Assembly: GCA_028455995.1 (NCBI GenBank)
Contig: JABELC010000004.1
Location: 248,001 to 312,000, forward strand
Length of the DNA stretch: 64,000 nucleotides
Source of the DNA: Scleromitrula shiraiana
Taxonomy: Eukaryota; Ascomycota; Leotiomycetes; Helotiales; Sclerotiniaceae
Reading direction: 5' to 3'
Part shown: one piece after another, positions 1 through 11,197 of the stretch
Layout of the letters: every line of letters starts with the position of its first letter
Numbering within the stretch: the stretch's first letter is position 1
Notes under the pieces: generated by a model
Databases searched by the model: none
The model's input: the letters and a program-made list of their open reading frames with translations, nothing else
What the model was told of the DNA's origin: nothing
Translations under genes and position numbers: made by a program

Positions 1-1236
1 ATTGATACCTTAATACCTTGATTACCTTGATACCTTGATAGTTTGATAGTTCGATTTATAAATTCGGTTCTGAAATCTAGCCCAAAGACCAAGTAAAGGT
101 TTTCGCCGATGATTTGCCACAACCCAAAATAGCTGGAAGATTATTTTAATGGATTCCAAGGTTAATAAATAACTAATAATAATAGTAATTAATTATTATT
201 ATTATTATTGTTCAAATACCAGTGGAATACTAATAAATACCTACCAGTACATATAATATGCCGCCTGACTCTCTTGGATTATTATTGACTCTTCTAATAA
301 AACAAAACTATTAAAAGTAATAATGAGTTTGAAGAATTCGAATAATGTAACGACTTTTCTCTTGGATAGAAAATAATAAAGGTATGTAATGAAAGAATTT
401 CCATAAAAGTTGAAGAAAGTGGAAGAAATTGATCCAAATTCAAAAAGGTTTGCTTCCTCTTCTTCCTCTTCTTTCTCTTCTTCTTCGTCTTCGTCTTCGT
501 CTTCGGAAAGCCCGCCCTTTGACCTTTTCTTTTATTGCTTACCTACGGGCGGGCGGGGCGGGTTCTACCTCAGTAATAAGTAATAAGTACGGCAGGTCCG
601 CATACCGCATAGTAGTAATAAAGTGGTGAGGCGAGCGGTTGGTTAGTGTTAAAAAGAAGAAAATATATATAATTCAACAGGCGGCGGCGGCTAACAAAAA
701 AAAAATATCATAACTCTTTGGATGTTTGGATGTTTGGATGTTTGGATGGAAAGAGATGAAAATGAAGGGGGTGGTTATTAGTTAAAAGTGATTCGCTATT
801 AAATACGAAAGCACTTCCAAGTTGGAATAGTTACAACCGAATGTACCGTACCATACCAGTTTTGAAGAGATTTGAAGAGATTTTGAAGTGAAAACAATCA
901 CATGATGTAGATATGGATATATATATATATATATATAATATATATAAAAAGAAAGGAAAGAAAGGAAAGAAAGGAAAGAAAGGAAATATTGATTGAACTG
1001 AACGCCTTTCGAAATTCCCTGTGATAATATTGGCCACGAGATACCTGCAAGTGTCAATAAAATTAAGTAGGAAATGAAATAAGATCAGCCTCCCAATTTC
1101 GAAATGGTTCAGTTCAACCCTTGATGAAATGATGAAATAATGAAATAATAAAATAATAAAATAATGAAATATAAGACTTACTAGCGGTACCTATCATTCA
1201 CGACTTCACGACTTCAATCCATAGAAAATGTCATGA
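1..1236. repeat. low-complexity intergenic DNA
   Basis: No gene is supported here. The stretch holds a degenerate TACCTTGA repeat at the left edge, a CT-rich tract near 455-510, four copies of an 8-mer TGTTTGGA-type repeat near 718-748, a TA run near 917-943, an AAGG tract near 950-985 and a degenerate AATGAAATAATA tract near 1125-1168. Predicted reading frames over these tracts are repeat translations (poly-Leu/Phe). Confidence 0.7.
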
Positions 1237-1588
1237 ATGTCGTCCTTCGGGGGTACTATGGTTGATATCTCCATTTTTGATACCAGTGACGAGGAGATGC
1301 TTGACGTGGACGTCTCATCACCTGTATCTAAGTACAGCAATAATGAGAAATCGGGACAGCAAACAAATGAACCAAGTAACGAAGAAATCGACATGGAGGG
1401 GTAAATGTCTTCTATGTAGTGGTGGCACTACTAGTCACGGATGGCTTGGAGACCATGGAATATATTCACGAGTGAATATTGATGGAAGAAAGAGGATATA
1501 TATGGATCATAATGAAGATGACAATGATAATTATAATGATGAAGATGATAATGATAATGATGATGATGATGATGATGATGAACAATGA
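1237..1588 (+). CDS. possible small acidic protein (uncertain)
   Basis: An ATG at 1237 opens a 55-codon Asp/Glu/Ser-rich frame that stops at 1402. A second frame from about 1433 to 1588 ends in a strongly acidic Asn/Asp tail encoded by GAT repeats. The two would join in phase through a GT...AG segment of only about 35 bases (1401-1435), which is shorter than normal fungal introns. No domain is recognisable. It may be a young or degraded gene, or chance frames over a GAT microsatellite. Confidence 0.2.
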
Positions 1589-2400
1589 TAGAAAGAAAAT
1601 CAACCTGCTCTATAAAATTTCTTTCGTTTTTTTTTCCATGAGAAGTTCAGAAGACGCGTTTTCGCGTTCAGATGGAAAAATGTCACCTGTTTCTGTTACT
1701 TGGTCAATGTCTAAATATAGTATAGTCTCTTTTCTCGACTTTCTCTCGTCGGTGTTGTCGGTCGAAAACGAAGATCTGTGGGTTTGGATTTTCATCAAGG
1801 ATGATCTATCCAATCGCCCATTTCTTATTTGAAAGACTTTACGGATCATTAACAAATAGTATCATTAGATATTTGTATGACATCTACTGTATTTAATGAA
1901 TATGATATATTCCTCTCTGAGCTCTCCTCTCGTCTATTCAATGTTTTGGGACTACTTTCCGGGAATCCCAATTCACTCCACGTCTGACTGCCTGGTGAGA
2001 AACTGTCAATTCTGAAATGATATATATCCATCGCCCAAAGTTCCTCACGTTTTGATAATTACCCACCGAAACTTCCACAGTTGTAACAACCTAACCTACT
2101 TATCAAAGGAATCATTGCCGCCTCCGCATTAGCTATATAAAAAAATGCACTGACAAAGCCATCACAAATCTCAATACCCAATAGACATCTCATCGGATTG
2201 TGATTATGTAAGCTATCACAAATCTCATTTTTGATGTCAACTACAACTGCAGTCGAACATCTTAAAACGAGTCAACGAAATGCCTCCAACTCGTCAAACG
2301 TGATCTCCCTATAAGCGACGCCTCACTTCGAACCATTCACGCACTTAGCCAATCCATCAAGACCACTTTTTGCCGACAGAATTCCGTCCTATACTTGAGC
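1589..2400. other. intergenic, no gene seen
   Basis: Short overlapping frames exist on the minus strand (1610-1855 and 1849-2031), but they have no recognisable motif and no convincing splice joins. Nothing else can be supported. Confidence 0.5.
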
Positions 2401-2401
2401 A

Positions 2402-3297
2402 TTAGATACGGCTAGTCATTACTGCGAGCCGAAGTTCGGGACTTACCAGGAGTATTGGCCGCAGCCAACTAAATATACGTATCACAGTTGCCATATTGCC
2501 CCTATACACCAGCTCAGTACTACCGTTCAATACATCGGCCACCACTTTCGATGCATATACCTCCGCCGGCATCATTTCCAGGGTATAGTTTCCACTCGGC
2601 CGTATCCGTGAGCGTAGAAACGATACGGGGATAGATGGATTCGGACTCGGGGAGTTACTGAGATTTGCCTGGTTTGGTGTAGATATCCGCTTGAACACAG
2701 CTCGTCACAAGCGGCAACACCTTTACATGAAAAGGCGCTAGCTCCACCCAAAGCGTTTCGCCCAAAGTGTTAAGTGCGGATTCAGATGCTGCGTAATCCC
2801 CTAAAGACAAACTTAGAGTCTTTGCTGAGCTGAAACCACAAGTTTGAGGATCTACCAATTAACCCATGGAGAATTAACAAGTCCTCCAATCGAGCTCAAA
2901 TTGACGATTGCACCTCTATTCTGGATAAGTCGAGGAGCAACCGCCCTGATCATCGCTAGGGTGCCCCATATATTGATACCCAATAGTCTCTTGCCCTCGA
3001 ATATCGAATTCTCTACCACGGGCATGACAAACTCGACTCTGGCGCTGTTAATCAAGACATCCAGCCCTCGGCCCGCAGCACGAGCTCGCACGGATTCCAC
3101 TGCTTCCGCGACAGATGCCTCGGACGTGAGATCTATCATGAGGATATACACCCCTGACAACGTCGAAAGATTGCTACCTTATCGGGATCTGGTACCGCTG
3201 CAAAAACGGTGAGGTTTTTCTGTTGGAATGCCACTACCAGTGCTGCACTGATTTGGCTGCGGCTGGCGCCGGTGATGAGAACATATTTCTCCGCCGT
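2402..3297 (-). pseudogene. short-chain dehydrogenase/reductase (AYR1-like) pseudogene
   Basis: Three consecutive minus-strand segments read as a classical NAD(P)-dependent short-chain dehydrogenase resembling 1-acyl-dihydroxyacetone-phosphate reductases. The order is the Rossmann N-terminus (3297 to about 3180), a middle part with the LDVLIN strand (to about 2860), the active-site helix (about 2800-2700) and a C-terminal tail ending at 2402. The frame shifts near 3180 (after an ASP-LYS-VAL stretch) and again near 2690. The join around 2860-2800 is also off-phase for the visible splice sites. Key residues are lost: the dinucleotide motif TGxxxGxG reads TGASRSQIS, the NAG motif reads NSA, and the catalytic YxxxK reads YAASE, with Glu for Lys. 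The codon where translation should start is ACG (3297-3295) in an otherwise good start context. The gene is certainly non-functional as an oxidoreductase. Confidence 0.85.
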
Positions 3298-4012
3298 GGC
3301 TTACGGTGTTGTGAGCTGGACTTGCGAGCAGTGGAGTGGGGGCAATCGTTCCATTGGGTAGGTCAATGTATACAGCTGGGGATAAGCATCTATGATGATG
3401 GGTGAGTCAAAGCTTCAAAATAGATTTTGACTGTTGGATGATTTAGGTTGGGTTGGGTTGATGGTTTTATTATTGTGAAATTGTTCGTCTTCGTTTATTG
3501 ATTTGTTCAAATTTCTTGGATAAGTCTAGATAAGTAATTTTCTAATCAATTAATAGATTGGTGATGCATTATTTAACTGCAATTTTTGTTTTGTTAAATT
3601 TGTTTTGGAAAAAATTATTTAGGCCTCTAGGAGCACATCGGATATGAATTATAATTTGAAACTCGCCAAAGTTGGAAATACCTGCGAAACTCCAATATGT
3701 AAGTCTTCGTTTTCGGAAGGTATATATTAGATGTAAATGACGTGTAAATACGACGTTGATATCTTAGATGTTGGTTTGTTGTTGGTAGTGAGTTGTCAGG
3801 AAAAAGTTAGACATACGGTACAAGCTTCCCCCCCCCCCCAAATTGTATGCTGGAGCAGGTACTTCCGTTTAACAACACACTGTTTCCCAAATCTCCCGCC
3901 GAGCAACAAGTTGGAAATGTATCGTATATGTACAGTCGAGATTATAATTCTTCTGTGCGGTAATAGCACTTGATATTGATATTTATAATACACCCGCTTA
4001 TTAAAACTTTAG
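3298..4012. other. intergenic; may hold the lost first exon of the next gene
   Basis: About 700 bases separate the dehydrogenase relic from the first recognisable methyltransferase exon. A C10 run lies at about 3830-3839. The methyltransferase should have an N-terminal exon here, by analogy with its paralogue at 11198, but I could not identify one. Confidence 0.5.
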
Positions 4013-4963
4013 ACTTAATTATATACATTGGGTAACGAAAGAAGCTTGTGGATACCTTACCCATCCAAAAGTCGATTTCAATAAAGAAGGCGCGCGTATT
4101 GCTGATATAGGTACGGGCACCGGGTAAGTAGTCTCCTCCCCCTTAAAATGATCTTGGCTTTTTCGCAAATAGAATATGGCTACTCAAGCTCAGTGACAAC
4201 TTCCTTCATCAGCACAGCTCGATGGATATGACATCTCAGTCGCTCAATTCCCACCCAAAGAATGGCTTCCAGATAACGTCGACTTGATCATCCATGATTT
4301 ATTCAAGCCGTTTCCACAGGATAAGTTGGGAACCTACGACGTGGTACATTTGAGATTCGCTCTATGTTATGTTAATGATGAGGATGCGGAACCTCTTCTT
4401 AAGAGTCTCGTTTCGTTACTAAGTAAGTATTTCAATTCGATGTTTGAAGTTAGCTTTACATATGTATGTACTGATGCGATACAGAACCTGGAGGGTACCT
4501 CCAATGGTTTGAACCTAATGCCTACAAGACTGAAGTCAGTCTCCCCGATCCATCAACCTCCGCTACAGCCATCACCAAACAACGAGATATGTGGCGCAAA
4601 ACGCAACCAATTAGTACATACAAGGAATCTCCCCTCCTTCTTTTTCCTCCCTAACCCATCCCCTTTAACATCTAACCCATCTCCCTCCTATAGCGGGGTC
4701 GAAAATCTCCCCAACCTCTACGAAAAGATGGATTACAACCCCTCGAATGCCACCACATACCGCAAAAAAACAGGCACAAACAACTATGGTTTCATGGCGG
4801 GTTATTGGGATTCGAAGATATTATTCGCAATGGGGCGGTTTTGAGTGAGGAGAAGGTGGATGAGTTGAGAAGGTTTATGGGGGCTTTGATTGGGAAGTCG
4901 GAGAGGGACGTTTCCTGTGATACGCCTTGTATTTGTGTTATTGGGAGGAAGATTGATGGTTGA
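4013..4963 (+). pseudogene. SAM-dependent methyltransferase pseudogene (copy 1)
   Basis: A class I SAM methyltransferase of the fungal secondary-metabolism (LaeA/GliN-like) type. Exons can be followed by homology to the copy at 11198-12473. Exon 4013-4123 carries the SAM-binding motif I, ADIGTGTG; 4173-4422 carries the D-GYDIS and YDVVHLRF motifs; 4485 to about 4623 starts KPGGYLQWFEPN; the last exon runs 4694-4963 and ends GRKIDG. Three defects are visible. A one-base loss just after the second exon start (about 4193-4200) takes the frame from IWLLKLSDN to QLDGYDIS. The third intron's donor at 4624 reads GG instead of GT. A one-base slip near 4775-4785, beside an A7 run, separates the tail frame QLW...LLGFEDI from the upstream one. 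No first exon was found. It lies in a patch of damaged accessory genes, next to an intact transporter on the opposite strand. The substrate cannot be deduced. Confidence 0.8.
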
Positions 4964-5387
4964 TTAGGCTTAGAGTATTAGATAGAGATGGGGGATAGTG
5001 ATGTGGGAGATTGAGATAAAGGAGGGGGGATGGGTAGAGGTAGAAGAGGATAGGGTAGAACAAGGTGCTAGTGGTTTAATTTAAGTTTCTAACGTTATAG
5101 ATTAAAGGGTCGGGTTAATACAATGAGCTATTCAAATCTGGACCGTGCTACCCTGGCTATGAATACTGGATCATGAATGATGAACAATACGGGATGCTAG
5201 TCTAGAATTTTAAAAAATATTAAAACTTTATTTCTGTTTAAGTAAACTAAAGTACTATTGAGCATCATTTCATTTCCTCCCCAACTATATTCCTCTAGAT
5301 AAGGTATATCACTTTAGTCTTTAGTAGAATAGAATCTTATAATTGATATCTGTAATCTGGACTTAGATCCTATATTTTATATTCAAG
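4964..5387. other. convergent intergenic spacer
   Basis: AT-rich shared 3' flank between methyltransferase copy 1 and the transporter on the opposite strand. It contains only purine-rich GAG/AGG stretches; no further gene is seen. Confidence 0.5.
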
Positions 5388-7327
5388 TTAGTGATTTAAT
5401 CCTCATAAGAAAAAAGGGTGAAGGGGGGTAAGAAAAGAAATACATACACCTAACTCTGTCTTCTCATATTCCGTCAATCCCAAATCTGTAGGTCTCTTAT
5501 CCCGATGCCTATTTTCAAAGAGAACGGCTATGAAGTATAATAGGCAGGATAGGAGGGCAAGACAAAGGAATCCTAGACACTATTTTGAGTTAGCGAGGGG
5601 TAAGGGGAGAGTGAGAGGGATTTGAAGAAGAAGAATAGCGAATCAAGTTTTCAGTAAAAGGCAAAAAGGTTTACTTACAATGCCATAACCGGTCTTATAA
5701 TACGGTGCATCCTTTGACAAGAAAGCATATGTAGCAATAATACCACCAATATTGCCAAAACCAACTTGCCACGCCGAACCAACCGATCTCCTATGATGAC
5801 CACCCAGATTCATGTTGAACCAACAAACAATAACAGGCATGGCACTATAAGTACCCATCGTGACCAAGAAAAGTGCCGCATATTCTAACCCATGATTATC
5901 ATGCACAGAAATCAGAATTGCAAATCCCACCACCGAGACACAAATTGGGATCACGGTGAACAAGAATCGATGGCGCGTGTAATCGGACGCAAAGGCGATG
6001 ATCATAGCAAAAGCAAATGCGCATGCCCATGGAGGAACAGAATGAAGCTGAGTTCCAATCGGCGAATACCCATACGTGGAAATAATACCCGGCGCAAAAA
6101 ATGCATAGCCATAAGCCGGGATGATCATACCGAAATACATGAATCCTCCCAAGATGACCTTATAATCCTTGAAAACACGCGCTGCGTCTCTGAAAGTGAT
6201 CTTGCGCTCTGCAGCCGATCGTCCCTGATCAACTTGCAAACGAGCTTTAACATAGGCGCGCTCCTCGGGCGTGAGCCACTTTGCATCTTCGGGGAACGAC
6301 GGGATCAGGAAGTAGAAACTCAGGGCTACGACGCAGGTAAGTACACCCTCGAGAATAAAAATCCAGCGCCAACCATGGTAACCTCTCATACCATCCATTT
6401 TACCGATTGCGCTAGCGAGTAGACCCCCAAATGCACCTGCTAGAGTGGTACTGCTGAAGAAGAACGAGTAGCGTCTCTGGGCTTCGGATCGTTTATACCA
6501 CATTCCTATGAGGTAGAAACATCCTGGGAACATGCCGGCTTCGAAGAGACCGAGGAAGAAACGGGTGGCGAGGAGGCCGCTGTAGTTTTTTACGAGACCT
6601 TGACAGATACTTACGAGGCCGAAGAGAAACATGAGGGTTGAGAGCCAAATGTTTGGATTGAGTTTCTTCATCAGGATGTTAGAGGGGATTTCGAAGAACA
6701 CATATGGAACGAAGAAGATCGTTAGCGCCGTGTTGTATTCTGTGCCTCCTAGTTTTAAATCTTTGGCTAGATTGAATGATTTGGCGTTCGCGATGTTAAC
6801 TCTGTCTAGGAATGCTAGAAGATATAATATACACCTGTGAAAATCATTAATATTAATATTTCTCTGACATTAATTCATGACTTGCAAACTTACAAAAATG
6901 GTATAACCCTCAAATCAATCTTGCGCATGAGTTCTTTCTCGGTCGTATGTGGTGGACATAACACATGTAATTCGTCGAATTCGCCTTGCGTGTTTGCTCC
7001 CGGGAGATTAGGATCGTAGGTATTATTGCCCTCTTCATGTTTAATTCCTGTTTCAAGTCCATCTGTCATTGAAGCAGAATTTACAGGAGAAATTCCAGCT
7101 TCCTCTAGATAAGGAGAAAATTTGAGTTAGATTGATCTTGGAATATAGTATAACTTTGTAGGATTGAATCAAATCGTCAGGTTAGTGATCGCTAGATCAC
7201 CAATCCGGAAAGTTAGAGGTCACTTCGACTAGTTCCAGCAGACATCTCCATCCAGTCGATTGAACATATCAAGAAATTGATAAGTGGAGGAACTGTACTC
7301 ACTGTCTTTCGACTTATATCCGAACAT
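5388..7327 (-). CDS. MFS transporter, anion:cation symporter (TNA1/DAL5-like) family
   Basis: An intact five-exon gene: 7327-7303, 7104-6894, 6834-5679, 5579-5450 and 5401-5388. All introns are GT-AG, and the exons sum to 1,536 bases (511 residues). The start is fixed by a short first exon, MFGYKSKD, with a perfect GTGAGT donor. After a soluble N-terminus come ELMRKIDLRVIPFL and AFLDRVNIANA, the hallmark of the Dal5/Tna1 symporters that take up small carboxylates, nicotinate, allantoate or pantothenate. About 12 membrane segments follow, with a soluble loop after the sixth (FPEDAKWLTPEERAYVKARL). The tail ends TEYEKTELGLNH. It is the only undamaged gene between 2.4 and 12.5 kb, so it may still be under selection independently of its wrecked neighbours. 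The substrate is not evident. Confidence 0.92.
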
Positions 7328-8728
7328 CTTGGCGATATCTTTTTTTCGTTCGTTCGTTTGCTTATCAAACAACCTCGCACATACAAACGACCTCGTAATA
7401 CCAATATATTGACTTCTTCTCAAAACCAAACGACTACCACGTCTTTTTAATTGCGACCAAAGGCGAAAAACGGTAATCGTAAGCAGTGTGAGTAAGCAAA
7501 ATACGAGTAAGAAATAACATGAAACGAGCAGGAAGACGATTAATAACTTTGCTTTTCTAATCAATAAAATACATACCCGTGAGCTCAATCGGCGGCTTAC
7601 TATGCAGGGCAAAACTTAGAAATTTACCACAAGCAGCTAGTGAATCAACTTAAGTGGATTACGATGTCATGGGGATGGGCAAGGCATGGGAGAAGAAGTA
7701 AAAAACTTATTATAAGATCATAGATTCATGGATCCCCGCAAATGAAATTCACTACGGTGTATTCATGAACCGTAACGGAAAAAGAGTCATTCTCTACCGT
7801 TTGATTGGTTTGATCACTTTGATTATATACCTACCTAGAATATGGATGGCGGCTTGGGTAACCCAATTGTTTTGCATAATCATCGTCGTATCCTCCTCGT
7901 ACAAATCGTACAGTAACTGCTTCGTCTCGATGTCCTATACTGCGATCCGACTGTGCCGACCACGACGGAGTTAACACTCCCACTTACTTGCTTGCCTATC
8001 ATCGCAATGTCATACACAGGGAAGAATATGGAAATTTTCACCGAATGCTCGCTAGCCATGTAGAAGATTGTCGTTACATTACACCAGTCCAATCCAGCTG
8101 TGGGGAATCTACTTTGGGTCGAAGATCCAATATTTATAACAACCTTATTGGTTGTATTCCGTATAAGATTTTGTTCATTTCAATCCTGCTTCCAGGGATC
8201 CCCGCAATCTCCATATAAATCTAGTATGGTCGGACTGTTAATCCCCACAGTATGTACCGATACTAGTACACTTTTGTGCTCTCCTTATAACATGTATCCC
8301 TTTGACCGGTCGGTATCCTTATGGAGCTCTCATCCAGATTTATTAATCGTATCAAGAGATAATGAAAAGTTTTCACTCGCGTGATGCACGTACGTTCACG
8401 AGCTCTTGAATTGGTGGCGGGCAGAGAGTGAATTAGTGGCTCGGTTAGTTGTAGTCCGTATACCGACAACCAACCACCTACTACAATCCAATATATAAGA
8501 ATCCTATACCGGTGATAAGATGGAGTCATCAACGCGAAGACTCTTCAGCAATGAACGACCTCAAAATCACCCATTCCTACCTTATCATCAACATTCCACC
8601 TATCACACCTTGATCTACTTGCGCGATACAAATCGTACCGGAAACTCCTTGTTCGTTTCAATATTCAAATTGACCTCCACTTCATCCCTCGACATATTCA
8701 TCGCAAATTCGTATGTTTTCTCTCGGGC
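7328..8728. other. intergenic, no gene seen
   Basis: 1.4 kb between the transporter start and the 3' end of the P450 relic. Many 60-130 codon frames occur, but none has a recognisable motif or a coherent splice pattern. It holds the transporter promoter. Confidence 0.5.
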
Positions 8729-10619
8729 TCAATCATCATCCGCACCTATCTTCTTGGCTTCGATTTTGATAGCGGCAGGTACAACCAATTCAAGGTCATA
8801 ATTCTTGAAAGAAGCAGCCAGAATACCCACCATCATGATCAGGGCAAGGTTTCTACCCAAACAAGCTCTTGTACCTAGAGCAAACGGAAATTAAGTGCGT
8901 AAATCTACATCGGCTGGATTTTTCATCTTGTCCCCGTATAATCCCCATCGTGCTGGATCAAAATCTAATACGGGATGGTAATGACCCATTGAATCTTTAC
9001 TTGTTGGAGATGCGGGCCATGTATTGGGATGCCTAAATGATGCGGTATGATTTAAGAGACAGAGAGTATCTGCAGGGACCGTGAACTTTTCCCCGGAAGT
9101 TGAGGTGACCGTGGTATCAGTAATACATCGTCTAGGAATGAACTCTACAACGCTGTATAGTCTCATACACTCTTTTAGTATGTCTCCGGTGTAACCGTCG
9201 TAGAGCTGTGCGAAATCGTCAGTCACGGTCCAGGATTCGGTGGGTCGCTCTCCGAGTTGTATATCAAGGTGATGTTGCATTTTCTTTTGCACATCCTGAC
9301 GTACTGCCAAGAGTAGCATCATGAAAGCCATAGTATTTCCCGAAGTTTCATATCCGGCAAGAAGAAAAAGAATACATTGCCAATAAGGGCCTCTTTTGAC
9401 ATGGCTTTTCCGTTTTTCTCTATAGAATCGGGTTTTGTTCCAGAAATTAAGGTATCTGGTATTTGCTCATCAGTTACGCTTCAGCAACATGTTTGGGGTT
9501 TATATTTACCCATAACAGTCACATCTTTTGTTGTCGGGCCTTCCTTTTCGTATTTGGCAAGCGCTTTCTCACATATATCTTCAATGTAACCGTACAAATC
9601 ACTGTATGATTTGTCTGCTTTGCCAACGTTTTCAAATGGCAACAAAGCTAGAAGCCCCGAAGGTGAGCTTCGGATACGATAAGTTTTTGTATTTCAGGTC
9701 ACTTACCTCAAATTGGTTTTGGTATAGCATATATCAGTCCGATTGCATCAGTAACCACAAATATGGCCTCAACAAATCCGAACTTTTCAGATCGATCTAA
9801 TTTCTTAAAACCGGAACTGCCCATGAACTCCTCATAATTCAATTCTAGATCGAAAAAGCACTGCGCAACACAATGTAGTGTTATTCCCGACATGTAATAT
9901 CTCATTTTCTTAATAATTCTGCCATTCTCCATTAACACGTCAGTGAACTTCCCTGTCTCAGAAAGGCAGGTATTCCACATTTTTAGGGTGGTATGAACCC
10001 CAAAAGCTGGCGCCACCATTTTCCGATGGAGTCTCCAATCGTCATCTTTAGCCGTTTGCATATTCAGTCCATAGATATCAAAGAAACTAAATATTCCAAC
10101 GGGCTTTACGAACTTATTGCCTTGGAGAAATATTTGATTGATTAGTTCTGTATCGGCGGTACAGAACATGACTCCGTTAGGTGAACTGAGCATTATGTTG
10201 TCACTGTTTAGATCTTTGAAAGGGGCGTAGTCAAGATGCCAGAGGTTGAATATTCGGCTTAGACTGGGACCATAATGGTTGGTTAGTTATGCTTGTAATG
10301 ACTAGGATGATTGAGGGTGGGTTTCTTACGGGAGCCAGCCTTGTGTTCATGATGATGGGAGGAATTGCAATATGGGCATAAGACGTGGATAACTGGCTAG
10401 CCACCATGTATCTGTTATGTGTACACTAGAAATTGTTAGCATAGTATCTTGGAAGATCTAAATAGGATAAGACAGATGGAAGGGTTTCTCATACAGAGAT
10501 CTGTAGACGGGAAACCCACTCCTTTTAGCGGTCTGATAGTTCTCGCTCCATAAGAGCAACTTTCTAATGAAAAAGAAAAAACCTAGAAGAAACAACACAG
10601 GTAGAAGTAGCGCATGCAT
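8729..10619 (-). pseudogene. cytochrome P450 monooxygenase pseudogene
   Basis: An almost full-length fungal microsomal P450. The ATG at 10619 starts an N-terminal membrane anchor (MHALLLPVLFLLGFFFF). Then come the C-helix WRLHRK, the oxygen-binding I-helix AGYETS (near 9345), the ExxR pair in LKECMRLYS, FDPARW of the PERF region, the heme loop FALGTRACLG with its Cys ligand, and a tail ending KIGADDD at 8729. Most introns are recognisable (donors at 9706 and about 9519 on the minus strand). Three lesions interrupt it: an in-frame TGA at 9710-9708 just before a splice donor, a frameshift in the T/C-rich tract near 9361-9373 immediately before the I-helix, and a TAA at 8893-8891 directly in front of the heme loop. 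The catalytic residues themselves are still intact, so decay looks recent. The family within the CYP superfamily and the substrate are unknown. Confidence 0.88.
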
Positions 10620-11197
10620 GTTTGCTAGAGCTGGGAGAAGCTTTATATTTGGGCTCGAAAAAAGTGCGTTATCTGATCAATTTAATATCGGGAGTTCAAT
10701 TATTTGTTGCTTCATTCAATAAGTATTTTATCTTTCGCTCAATTGGCTTAAAGATATGAAGTTGTTCCAATCAAATTGAAACAAATCTATTTCGTCAAAA
10801 GGGAAATATATCCAAAGTATTTGTTATGGGCCAAAAAAGATCAAATTGAATGGCACAAAATAGAGGGGCATTAAAACTGTCCATTTTTTTCGTATGCAAG
10901 AAACCAACCTGACCAAAAATGCATCGTCGGATCTACTCTCCCTGATTCAGGAGGTCGATACCGTCATTCTCTCAGATTATTCCATACTTTCCCAACTGCG
11001 TATATGTTACGCCGCTCACAACCAACCTCACATCTGTTGATCCAACTGTTATATCGATCCACAGTAAACATGACAATCTCTTAAAAAGCCCTTGTTTCAC
11101 CGCAGTCCTCAAATGATCATCATATTTTTATGATTTTTTTGAAAACCACACACAAAATTCCCAGTATCTTAACACCACACCATCATAACAAGACAAA
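10620..11197. promoter_or_regulatory. intergenic region upstream of two divergent relics
   Basis: This 578-base stretch separates the P450 relic (minus) from methyltransferase copy 2 (plus), a head-to-head arrangement typical of co-regulated cluster genes. No specific binding motif stands out. Confidence 0.4.

Noticed and set aside
1610..2031. Two minus-strand frames as exons of a gene
   Set aside because: No shared splice phase, motif or start could be found.
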